DNA from: Ignavibacteria bacterium
GTDB taxonomy: Bacteria; Bacteroidota; Ignavibacteria; SZUA-365
DNA: 64,000 bases
Assembly: GCA_016720835.1 (NCBI GenBank)
Contig: JADKJW010000013.1
Span: 62,001-126,000 of the forward strand
Reading direction: 5' to 3'
The translations under genes were made by a program, and so were the position numbers. The first letter of the stretch is position 1, and the number at the start of each line of letters is the position of its first letter. This document shows, piece by piece, positions 25,970 to 36,028 of this stretch. The notes beneath the pieces were generated by a model. The model was not told the DNA's origin. It did no database searches and saw only the letters and a list, made by a program, of their open reading frames with translations.

Positions 25970-28110
25970 TCACTCCGCGATGCGGAACTCGACGCGGCGG
26001 TTGCGCGCGCGATTTTCCTCCGTGTCGTTCGGCACTTCGGGGCGCGTCTTGCCGTAGCCTTTCGCGACGAGCCTCGCGTTGGCGGTGCCATGCGAGATGA
26101 GGTAGTCGACCACCGACTGCGCGCGCTTGAGGGAGAGGTCCATGTTGAAGACATCCGAACCGACGTCGTCGGTATGCGCGCCAAGCTGGATGCGGATTTC
26201 GGGATTCGTCTCGAGGAAGCGCGCGAGGCGGTCGAGTTCCTGCGAGGATTCCGGCTTCAGTTCCCATTTCCCGAAATCGAAAAAGACGTTGTTGACGCGT
26301 TGCGCGAGCAGGTCGCCCCATTGATCGCGCTTGCTCTTCATGCCTTCGAGCGACGCCATCATGACGGGGATCTTGAAGAGGAGCGCGCTGTCCCCGCCGC
26401 TGTTCGGGTCGTTGGGATCGCGGTTGTTGCCGTTGCGGTTGTTCGGGTCATTGGGATCGCCGTTGTTGCCGTTGCGGTTGTTCGGGTCATTGGGATCGCC
26501 GTTGTTGCCGTTGCGGTTGTTCGGGTCGTTGGGATCGCCGTTGTTGCCGTTGCGGTTGTTCGGGTCGTTGGGATCGCCGTTGGTGCCGTTGCGGTTGTTC
26601 GGGTCGTTGGGATCGCCGCCGTTGCCGTTGCGGCCGTTCGGGTTGTTGGGATCGAAGCCCTGCGCGATCAGCGCGCGGCGCTTGTTCAGGGCGTCATCGC
26701 GCAAGTCGAGATTCGCGGAGTACGGGTAATACCCGCCCGAATCGGCTTCGAAGTAGACGCCGTAATTCCGGCCCGCCGGAAGCGTGAGCACGAACTCGCC
26801 CGTCTGCGGATCGCTGCGCACCTCGCCTTCCTCCATGCCGTTCGCGAGGTTGGCGACCTTGACGCGCCCCTTGATGGGATTGCCGTTTTCGTCCAGCATG
26901 CTCCCCTTGATCGTGGCCACGGGGGAGCCTTCGGGTTGCGCCGCCACCGGCAGGGACACCTGGTAGATGTCGTTGAGGCCCATGCCTCCCGGGAGATCGG
27001 CGGAGGAGAAATACGCGTTCTTGCCGTCGAGCGAGACCTTGTATCCCCAGTCATCCTCGGAGGTGTTGATGTCCTTGCCGAGGTTGACCGGCTCGCTCCA
27101 TTCCGTCCAGGAGTCTTCCCGGAGGCGCACGGTTTTGAACACGTCGAGCTTGCCGATGCCGGCGTGGCCGTCGGAGCAGAAGTACAGGGTCTTGCCGTCC
27201 GGATGCAGGAACGGGGAGCGTTCGCAGTACGGCGTGTTCAGCTTCTCTCCGAGATTCATCGGCGGGAGCCACTGCTTGCCGCGCCGTATCGACACCCAGA
27301 TATCGCTGTTGCCGCCCTCGCCGCCGTGGAATTTCTTTCCCTTGGCGACGGGTTTCCCGATGCCCCCTGACGGTCGGAGACGAAGAGCAGCGCCTTGCCG
27401 TCGGCGGTCAGGAATGCGTCCGAATCCCACGCGTTGCTGTTGACGGGGAAGGGGATGTGCTGGATCGGGGACCAGCCGCGCTCCGTTTTCTCGAAGAAGT
27501 AATTGTCGCCGTTGCCCAGGTGTCCGGGAAAGCCTCCGTAGAGAAAGATCTCCGTGCCGTCGAAGGAAATGCTGTTGAGCGTTTCATGATCTTTGGTATT
27601 GATCTTCTCGCCGAGATTCTGCGCCGGCTGCCAGGCGCGGTTCGCGTATTTCGAGACATAAATATCCAGTTCTCCCTTGCCGCCCTCGCGGTCGCTCGCG
27701 AAGTACAGGCGCGTGCCGTCGGCGGTGAGCGAGGGTTTGATGTCGTTCCCGGGCGAATTGATGGCGGCGCCGAGCGGTCGCACCGCGACGAGCGAATCCG
27801 GCGCCGCTTTCAGGATGCCGGTGATGGTTTCGAAGCGCTGTTTCATGGCGGGAAAGCGCGGCGCGAAGCGCTCGAAGACGGCGAGGGCGCCGCTCCAGTT
27901 CTTCGCGTCGATGAACGGTTTTGCCGCGCGCTGCACCGCGATGAAGGCATCCTCGGACGGCGCCCACTTCGTGGCGAAGGCCTCGAAGTCTTCCGGATCG
28001 TCCATTTTGGTCAATTCTCTGGACAGTGAGCACCCCGCGAGGAGCAACAACACCGAAGCAAGGAATGCGGGGACAAGACGGCCGGAGCGGAGAGGGGACT
28101 GGTGTGACAT
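25970..28110 (-). CDS. OmpA-family lipoprotein with PD40 beta-propeller repeats (one frameshift)
   Basis: The ATG at 28110 (MSHQSPLRSGRLVPAFLASV) leads to a lipobox L-L-L-A-G-C, so this is a lipoprotein. The body has WD40-like PD40 repeats (I-K-P-S-L-T-A-D-G-T-R-L-Y-F-A-S-D-R; S-P-F-L-H-P-D-G-K-T-L-Y-F-C-S-D). A carboxypeptidase-regulatory-like beta-sandwich follows (I-K-G-S-M-L-D-E-N-G-N-P-I), then a tandem G-D-P-N-D-P-N-N-R-N-G-N-N linker and a C-terminal OmpA domain (F-D-F-G-K-W-E-L-K-P-E-S, L-G-A-H-T-D-D-V-G-S, N-R-R-V-E-F). It should anchor the outer membrane to peptidoglycan. One missing base in the C-run near 27363 separates ...FVSDRQ from GGIGKPVAKG. Proteins of this architecture are common in Bacteroidota, some linked to gliding/T9SS. 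Confidence 0.85.
26402..26655 (-). repeat. 39-bp coding tandem repeat in the OmpA gene
   Basis: GTTCGGGTCRTTGGGATCGC recurs every 39 bases at 26402, 26441, 26480, 26519, 26558, 26597 and (diverged) 26636. It encodes 13-residue units of Gly-Asp-Pro-Asn-Asp-Pro-Asn-Asn-Arg-Asn-Gly-Asn-Asn on the minus strand. Units are almost identical at the DNA level, so copy number probably varies between strains. Confidence 0.93.
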
Positions 28111-28279
28111 TCGCGCCTGTGATTGGTTATTCTGCAAACAGACAAAAGTAGGGGCGCGGGGGGTCGCGACGCAAGGCGGTTCTTTCGCCGGGCATTCGGG
28201 CGGGATGCCTTTTTGATCCTGACCTTGCCGGACTATATTGTAAATCCCTGAACATTTTCTCCTTTCGCACGGCATTTGC

Positions 28280-31200
28280 ATGGTCCGCACCCACCTCTCC
28301 GCATGGATTTCCCCGAGCCTGTTCGGGCGACGTCTCACTCACGGCGCGCATCTGTTGTGCGCATTTCTGGCGTTCTCGCTGCTGCCCGCCACGCGCGCGC
28401 AGGGGCAGGATATTGTGAACGCGGTGCGCGTCTCGGACTGCTGCTTCACGTTTGCGATCAGAAACGCGAACCAGCAGCAGCAAGCGATCACGGAGTTCGA
28501 CGTCAAGGCCGACCTGCGCACGCAGCTTCTGCACAATGCAACCGCACCGCCGGGATGGACCATTTCGTATGTCGGCTTCGAGAAGGTCATTTTCCAATCC
28601 AGCGTGAACAGTCTGCAACCCGGCGCATTTCTGGACGGGTTTACCGTTTGTTTTCAAACCCCGGGAAATGGCTTCCTCGCGCAGTGGCTGACGTTCGGCA
28701 ACGGGCTGGTGCTCACGGGAGCTCCCATGCCCCTCGCGTGCCGCGATGTCGATTCCGTCGCCGTGCGCGTCGATACCAGCGATTGCTGTTTCGCGTGGAC
28801 CATCAAGAACCGCAATATGCCAAAGCGCCCCATCACGCGCGTCACGCTGACGCTCGCCACCCCCGGTTTCACCTGGGGGAACGGCGCAGTCGCACCGTCG
28901 CCGGGCTGGACGGTCCGGCAGACGCTGCCCGAGCGGCTCGATTTCGACGGCAGCGCCGCGCCGCTGGCGAGCGGCATCGACCTGCAGGGCTTCGTCTCCT
29001 GTCTCTGGCCTCCATCCACCGCGCAGAACATGGTGTCCGTGGAGTGGATCACGTGGAGCGACACGAGCATCCTGCACCGGGACACCGTGGCCATCCAGTG
29101 CCATCCCCTGCGCACCTGCGACGCGGTGCTGTTCGACACGGCGCCGTCAGGGTCCTGCTGTTACACGTTCACGCTGTTCAACAATCACACTCCGGGCGGA
29201 AATCTGAACGGGCTGAACTTCAAGGTGCTGACTCCCGGAGCCTCGATCACCGGTACGCCCACAGGGCCCTGGGTGCTGCGACGAAGCAACGCGACGGAAG
29301 CCTCCTTCGCCGTTCCGACGGACGGATTGGACGACGGAAAAGTGTTGAGCGGCTTCACGCTCTGCTTCGAGAACGCCCCGGGCAATCCGGAACCCGTCCG
29401 CGTCCTCTGGCAATCTGCAAAGGATGGTTTTGTCCTCTGTTCCGACACCCTCCTGGTGCCGTGCCGGGCGGCGGGTCCGCTCTGCGATTACGTCGTGGTG
29501 CAACCCGGGAGCGCGGCGCCGGCGCAGGCCTGCTGTTACGCGTTGACCGTGCACAACACGCACACGCCGGCGGGTACGGTGGACGGACTGCGCGTGCGCA
29601 TCCTGAGCGCGGGCGTCACCTTTGCGTCGCCGCCGGGAGGTCCATGGAGCATCGCCTCGTCGTCGAGTACCGAGGTGCTGTTCCGTTCGACCGCCGTGCC
29701 GCTGCCTTCCGGCATGAGTGCCGGGCCCTTCGCGCTGTGTCTGCGCAGCGCGGGACCGGCCACCTTCCTCGTGCTGTGGGAGACGCTGAACGGCGCGGCG
29801 GTGCTGTGCCGCGACACGCTGCGACTGGCATGCACGCCCGCGCAGCAGCTCGACTGCGATTCTCTGCTGCTCGCGAAGGTGCAGGACTGCTCGTACGACG
29901 CGGGCTTCGTCAACCGGCATACCCCCGCCGGCGCCATCACCGGTTTTCACATCCGGATGATCAGTCCGGGCGCAACCATCAGTTCCGTGATACCGCCGTC
30001 CGGCTGGAGCGTGCAGTCGAGCACCGGGAATTCCGTCGTGTTCGCGACATCGGGAGCGGGCGTGTCGCCGGCCGGGCGGCAGACCGGTTTCAAGCTCACG
30101 ATCAGTCCGTTCGGCGGGGCCGGGGCGGCGACGTTCGAGTGGTGCACGTCCCTGCACGGCACGATCATCTGCTGCGACACGGCGGTCGCGCAATGCGCGG
30201 CCCGGCAGCTCTGCGATTCGCTGGAAATCGCCGACGGCGCCTCCTCCTGCTCCTTCGTGATGGGGCTGATCAACCGCCACACGCCCGCGTCCACGCTCAA
30301 CGGCTTCCGCATCGCCGTCTCGACGCCCGGGGCCGCCATCGCCCTCGCGGCCGCCCCCGCCGGGTGGACAATCACCAATCAGACAGGAACATCCGTTGTA
30401 TTCCGCGACACGTCGGGCGTGATCGATCCGACGAAGCGGGCGGACGGCTTCCAGCTCACCTTCACCGCGGCATCCGGAAATCCGGCGGTGCTCTTCACCT
30501 GGTGCTCGCTGTCGGACGGCACGGACCTGTGCTGCGGGCAGGCGACCGTCCAATGCCGCGAGCAGCAGACGCGCTGCGATTCCGTGGGATTGCAGCCCAC
30601 GGTGGAGGCCTGCACGTTCACGGCGACCGTCGCCAACACCCACACGCCCGCGTCGCCGCTGGACGCCCTCACGTTCCGGATCGCGACGCCCGGCGCCGCG
30701 ATCGCGAGCGCGATCGCGCCCGCGGGGTGGAAGGTGACGCAGCAGACGCAGACGGTCGTGACCTTCCGCGACACGCTCGGGGCCCTGGCGACGGGCGGGA
30801 GCGCGTCCGGCTTCCAGCTCGCGTTCACGCCGCCGTCCATGGGCAGCGCCATCCGCATGCAGTGGTGCACCTCGTGGAAGGGAGCGGACCTCTGCTGCGA
30901 TTCCGCGCTCGTCGAGTGCCAGACGGCGACCGGCGCGCGCGACAGCGTGGCCGTGCTGCCGGACGGGCAGCGCGACTGCTGCTACGAATTCCGCCTGTTC
31001 AACAGGCATCTTCCGCCATCCTTGATCAACGGGTTGCGACTCTCCGTGCTCACGCCCGGTGTGACCCTGTTCACGACGCTCGTCGGCGGACCTCCCGGCT
31101 GGACGCCGGCGGCGACGTCCACCTCGGTGACGTGGAGATCCCTGTCGCAGGGGCTGTCCTTTGGTTCCATCCTGCCGTCGTGCGTGGTGTGTTTCGACAA

Positions 31201-31597
31201 CAACGCCATCGCCAACGGCGACTTCCGCGTGCTCTGGGAGTCGCTCCTGCAGGACCAGACGATCACCGCCGACACGCAGCGCATCGCGTGCGCGCGGACG
31301 CTCGACGTCGAGCGCGTCGAGGGCGCGCAGCCGACCGACCTGACGCTGTCGCAGAATTACCCGAATCCGTTCACATCGCTGACGACCCTGCAGTTCGACG
31401 TGCCGGACGAGCGCCGCATCCGGCTCGAACTCGTGGACGCCTCGGGTGCCGTGCTGCGATCCCTCGCGGAGGGCGTGTATGCGCGCGGACGGTATCGCGC
31501 GGTCGTCGATGCCGCAGGCCTGCCGAACGGCGTGTATTTTGCGCGTCTGCGCAGCGGCACGCGCGTGCTCACCACGGCGCTCGTCGTCATCCGATAG
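28280..31597 (+). CDS. Secreted eight-fold Cys-rich repeat protein with T9SS sorting domain
   Basis: 1105 residues. Basic N-terminus and hydrophobic segment (HLLCAFLAFSLLPATRAQG), then eight repeats of about 120 residues. Each starts C-D-S-V-like, then D-C-C-F/Y-x-F-x-L-x-N-x-H-T-P, I-x-G-L-x-x-x-V-x-T-P-G-x-x-I, P-x-G-W, V-x-F-R-x-T, G-F-x-L-x-F, x-V-x-W and C-x-D-T-x-x-V-x-C, giving up to six Cys per repeat and probably several disulfides. The last ~85 residues (Y-P-N-P-F-T-S-L-T-T-L-Q-F ... G-V-Y-F-A-R-L) are a T9SS sorting domain. I do not recognise the repeat; it looks like an extracellular beta-sandwich. The gene is transcribed away from the OmpA gene across a 169-base gap. Confidence 0.85.
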   Translation: MVRTHLSAWISPSLFGRRLTHGAHLLCAFLAFSLLPATRAQGQDIVNAVRVSDCCFTFAIRNANQQQQAITEFDVKADLRTQLLHNATAPPGWTISYVGFEKVIFQSSVNSLQPGAFLDGFTVCFQTPGNGFLAQWLTFGNGLVLTGAPMPLACRDVDSVAVRVDTSDCCFAWTIKNRNMPKRPITRVTLTLATPGFTWGNGAVAPSPGWTVRQTLPERLDFDGSAAPLASGIDLQGFVSCLWPPSTAQNMVSVEWITWSDTSILHRDTVAIQCHPLRTCDAVLFDTAPSGSCCYTFTLFNNHTPGGNLNGLNFKVLTPGASITGTPTGPWVLRRSNATEASFAVPTDGLDDGKVLSGFTLCFENAPGNPEPVRVLWQSAKDGFVLCSDTLLVPCRAAGPLCDYVVVQPGSAAPAQACCYALTVHNTHTPAGTVDGLRVRILSAGVTFASPPGGPWSIASSSSTEVLFRSTAVPLPSGMSAGPFALCLRSAGPATFLVLWETLNGAAVLCRDTLRLACTPAQQLDCDSLLLAKVQDCSYDAGFVNRHTPAGAITGFHIRMISPGATISSVIPPSGWSVQSSTGNSVVFATSGAGVSPAGRQTGFKLTISPFGGAGAATFEWCTSLHGTIICCDTAVAQCAARQLCDSLEIADGASSCSFVMGLINRHTPASTLNGFRIAVSTPGAAIALAAAPAGWTITNQTGTSVVFRDTSGVIDPTKRADGFQLTFTAASGNPAVLFTWCSLSDGTDLCCGQATVQCREQQTRCDSVGLQPTVEACTFTATVANTHTPASPLDALTFRIATPGAAIASAIAPAGWKVTQQTQTVVTFRDTLGALATGGSASGFQLAFTPPSMGSAIRMQWCTSWKGADLCCDSALVECQTATGARDSVAVLPDGQRDCCYEFRLFNRHLPPSLINGLRLSVLTPGVTLFTTLVGGPPGWTPAATSTSVTWRSLSQGLSFGSILPSCVVCFDNNAIANGDFRVLWESLLQDQTITADTQRIACARTLDVERVEGAQPTDLTLSQNYPNPFTSLTTLQFDVPDERRIRLELVDASGAVLRSLAEGVYARGRYRAVVDAAGLPNGVYFARLRSGTRVLTTALVVIR

Positions 31598-31653
31598 CGT
31601 CTCGCCCGCGAGTCCTTCCCTCCGCAGACGCTTGTCCCGTGGCACACGGCACC

Positions 31654-32364
31654 ATGTCTCCCAGCGCCAACCCCGCACGAAAGCGTTCGAGCATCTCCGG
31701 CATCGCGATCGTGCTCGTCGCGGCGGGCGCTGTTGTCCTGTGGAATAATATCGGAGGATGGGGTCCGAAGAATATGATCCGGATCGCGCTGACGTACTGG
31801 CCGTGCGTCCTCGTCGGCGTCGGCATCTCGAAGATCTTCTTCGATACCCGGAAACGCCTCGCGGCCGGGATCGCCTTCCTGCTCGTCGGCGGCTTTCTGC
31901 AGCTTGTGCTGCTCGATTGGCTGCCCGGCGACATCGGGGATTACTGGCCGGTGATGTTCATACTGGCGGGACTGTGGCTGTTGCTCGTGCCGCCGTCCAT
32001 CCGCGGCCCGGAGGCATTCGACGGCGATGCTCTCGCGCTGGATGAATTCTTCGCGCACCGGTCGCTGCGCCTCAGCGCGAGCCCCTTCTCCGGCGGGACC
32101 TGCGCCGCCACGTTGTCGCGTATCACGGTCGATCTCAACGCATGCGTACCGGAAAGCCGTGTCGTTGTTACGTGCGATGTGTTGCTCTCCCGCGTGGAGC
32201 TGCGCATTCCTTCCGCGTGGCGCGTGACCGTGACCGCCACGACGACCCTCGGCAGCGTGCTGCAGCGGACCGGCCAGCGCGCTGAGGTCCCGGAGTCTGC
32301 TGCACCGGAGCTCGTCATCCAGGGCACTGTAGCACTCGGCAGAATTCTCGTGCAGAGCGTGTGA
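31654..32364 (+). CDS. LiaF-like membrane protein
   Basis: About 236 residues from the ATG at 31654 (MSPSANPARKRSS). Three to four short membrane helices (residues ~15-115; G-I-A-I-V-L-V-A-A-G-A-V-V-L-W-N-N-I, then two F/L/V-rich helices and W-P-V-M-F-I-L-A-G-L-W-L-L-L) are followed by a soluble beta-rich domain with repeated V-x-V-T/L-R-V-x-L-R strands. This is the arrangement of proteins with a DUF5668 N-terminus and a LiaF/VraT-type C-terminal domain linked to cell-envelope stress sensing. The assignment rests on architecture, not on a diagnostic motif. Confidence 0.6.
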   Translation: MSPSANPARKRSSISGIAIVLVAAGAVVLWNNIGGWGPKNMIRIALTYWPCVLVGVGISKIFFDTRKRLAAGIAFLLVGGFLQLVLLDWLPGDIGDYWPVMFILAGLWLLLVPPSIRGPEAFDGDALALDEFFAHRSLRLSASPFSGGTCAATLSRITVDLNACVPESRVVVTCDVLLSRVELRIPSAWRVTVTATTTLGSVLQRTGQRAEVPESAAPELVIQGTVALGRILVQSV

Positions 32365-32395
32365 CGCGCGCAACCCCGACGGGATGTGGACCATC

Positions 32396-32431
32396 ACTTT
32401 TCACCATTCATCCTTCACCCTTCACCCTTTC
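32396..32431 (+). repeat. Heptamer repeat TTCACCC before cstA
   Basis: Units TTCACCA, TTCATCC, TTCACCC, TTCACCC in a row, ending three bases before the ATG of cstA. The longer open frame would translate them as a His/Pro/Phe-rich extension, which is why I reject that start. Confidence 0.8.
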
Positions 32432-32433
32432 CC

Positions 32434-34296
<1,863 letters not shown>

Positions 34297-34306
34297 GTCC
34301 CGCGGA

Positions 34307-35917
34307 TTACGGGCGCACGATGGCGGTGACCCGCGCCCCGCTCCCGGTGCTGACCACGACGCGGTACACGCCGGGCGCGTACGCCGTCACGTCGATGCGC
34401 GATCGATCGCCGCGCGCGTCGAATGATTCGACGCAGGTTCCTGCTGCGTCGTACACGTCGATGCGCCGCGCGTCCGCCGCTTCAATCATCACGTATTCGC
34501 GCGCAGGGACGGGGTATCCGTGAATGGCGGTCGACGTCGCGTCGGCTTCGGCGCGCACGCCGGTCGGGTTCTGTCCGCACAGGCTCGAGGTGCGGCGGAG
34601 GTTGTGCTGAAACATGAGCCACGCCGGTCCCTCGCCCTTCCCGATGCTCAGCGCCCAGGCGCGGCCGAAGTTTTTGGAGAAATCCGGGTACTCCGCGTGT
34701 CCGCCCACGATGAACGCATCGAGCGTGTCGTCGCCGTCGAAGTCCGCAATGACGGGCGCGTGGTCCAGCGCGAAGTCGGTGTTCCCGTACTCGGCCGCGA
34801 GATCCACCGACCAGAGCGGCGAACCGTTCCTTCCCTTGAGGGCGGCGAGGAGTCCCGCGCTGCTTCCGAAGATCACATCGGGCAGCGCGTCGTTGTCCAC
34901 GTCGGCGAGCGCCGCGCCGCGAAATGCCGTGGCGTAGCCGGGGATGGCATGTTCCCAGAGCTTCCTTCCATCGTGGGAATACGCGAAGATCTTGTACCAG
35001 CTCACGAACACCACCTCGCACCGTCCGTCGCCGTCCAGGTCCGCGATGGACGCGGGGGCGCCGATGTAGTGACCGCTGCCATCGGGCGGTACGGACCACG
35101 CGATGCTGCCGTCCTCGGCGTTCAGGACGGAGAAGGTGCCGCTGTAATCGCCGATGCAGAGTTCGGGTTTTCCGTCGCGATCCAGATCGGCGACCGCGCT
35201 TCCGTGATACGCGACGTCCGCGAGCGGCACGCGCCAGAGCAGCGCGCGATCCGTGCAGCGATACGCGCGCACGGCGTTGGTGTCGCCGGCGTTGCTGTTC
35301 CATGTGGCGACCACGAAATCCATGCGGCCGTCGGAGTCCGCATCCAGCAGCGTGGGCGCGGTTTGTATCCACGAGCGCGTGTCCACGGCAAGTTCCCATG
35401 CCACGCTGCCGTCCTCGCCGTTGATGCAGATGACGTAGCCGCCGAACTCTCCGTGGAGGATCTCGATGCTGCCGTCGCCGTCGATGTCGCCGACGCTGGG
35501 AGGTGAATCGCTGCCGCGCGTCGGCGCCGCCCATTTCACGGCGCCGGTTTTGCCGTCGAAGCAGTAGGTCGTCGGATTGCAGGAGCTGGGGACCACGACG
35601 TCCACGATGCCGTCCCCGTCCACATCGGCGATGACGGGAGCCACATCGTTGCAGCCTTCGAAGCCGGGCGAACTCGCGTTGTATTTCCAGAGCAGCGACC
35701 CGTCTTCCGCGTTCAGCGCGTAGATGCAGCTGTCGTTGCGGTAACAGCCGAACACGAGTTCCAGCTTCCCGTCCCTGTCGATGTCGCCCGCGGCGGTTTG
35801 CCCGAACGACGCGTCGCGCACATCGAAGGTCCAGAGCGTTCGCGACGTTTGCGCCAGGGCGGTCCCGGACAGCATCAGCAGCGCGAGCAGGGATGCCGTA
35901 TGGTTCGCGGAATGCAT
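34307..35917 (-). CDS. Secreted FG-GAP/PQQ-like beta-propeller protein with T9SS sorting domain
   Basis: 536 residues. Signal peptide MHSANHTASLLALLMLSGTA. The body has about seven blades of the FG-GAP/VCBS type, each with a calcium-binding loop such as A-G-D-I-D-R-D-G-K-L-E-L, I-A-D-V-D-G-D-G-I-V-D, V-A-D-L-D-R-D-G-K-P-E-L and I-A-D-F-D-G-D-D-T-L-D. Between them are PQQ-like strands (A-L-N-A-E-D-G-S-L-L-W). The last ~75 residues are a sorting domain (Y-P-V-P-A-R-E-Y-V-M-I ... Y-A-P-G-V-Y-R-V-V-V). It is likely a calcium-stabilised cell-surface propeller for binding or adhesion; no catalytic site is visible. It lies divergently from the FG-GAP/UnbV gene across 111 bases. Confidence 0.88.
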   Translation of the reverse strand: MHSANHTASLLALLMLSGTALAQTSRTLWTFDVRDASFGQTAAGDIDRDGKLELVFGCYRNDSCIYALNAEDGSLLWKYNASSPGFEGCNDVAPVIADVDGDGIVDVVVPSSCNPTTYCFDGKTGAVKWAAPTRGSDSPPSVGDIDGDGSIEILHGEFGGYVICINGEDGSVAWELAVDTRSWIQTAPTLLDADSDGRMDFVVATWNSNAGDTNAVRAYRCTDRALLWRVPLADVAYHGSAVADLDRDGKPELCIGDYSGTFSVLNAEDGSIAWSVPPDGSGHYIGAPASIADLDGDGRCEVVFVSWYKIFAYSHDGRKLWEHAIPGYATAFRGAALADVDNDALPDVIFGSSAGLLAALKGRNGSPLWSVDLAAEYGNTDFALDHAPVIADFDGDDTLDAFIVGGHAEYPDFSKNFGRAWALSIGKGEGPAWLMFQHNLRRTSSLCGQNPTGVRAEADATSTAIHGYPVPAREYVMIEAADARRIDVYDAAGTCVESFDARGDRSRIDVTAYAPGVYRVVVSTGSGARVTAIVRP

Positions 35918-36028
35918 GGACGCAACATGCGGATTTATGCCGGTGAAAAAAAACTGCGTGACCGGATCGCGGCTTTTCGTATTTTATCGCGATCCGCACC
36001 GTCCGTCCCATCATCCCGCAGGCACGCC

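Noticed and set aside
26090..27370. Long plus-strand open frame (426 codons) with repeated V-V-G-I-A-V units
   Set aside because: It is the antisense shadow of the OmpA gene repeats; GC-rich codon bias keeps the opposite frame open. The minus strand has clear domains and a lipobox.
32386..32433. Upstream start for CstA giving a His/Phe/Pro-rich leader
   Set aside because: The leader is translated heptamer repeat; the ATG at 32434 matches the family N-terminus.
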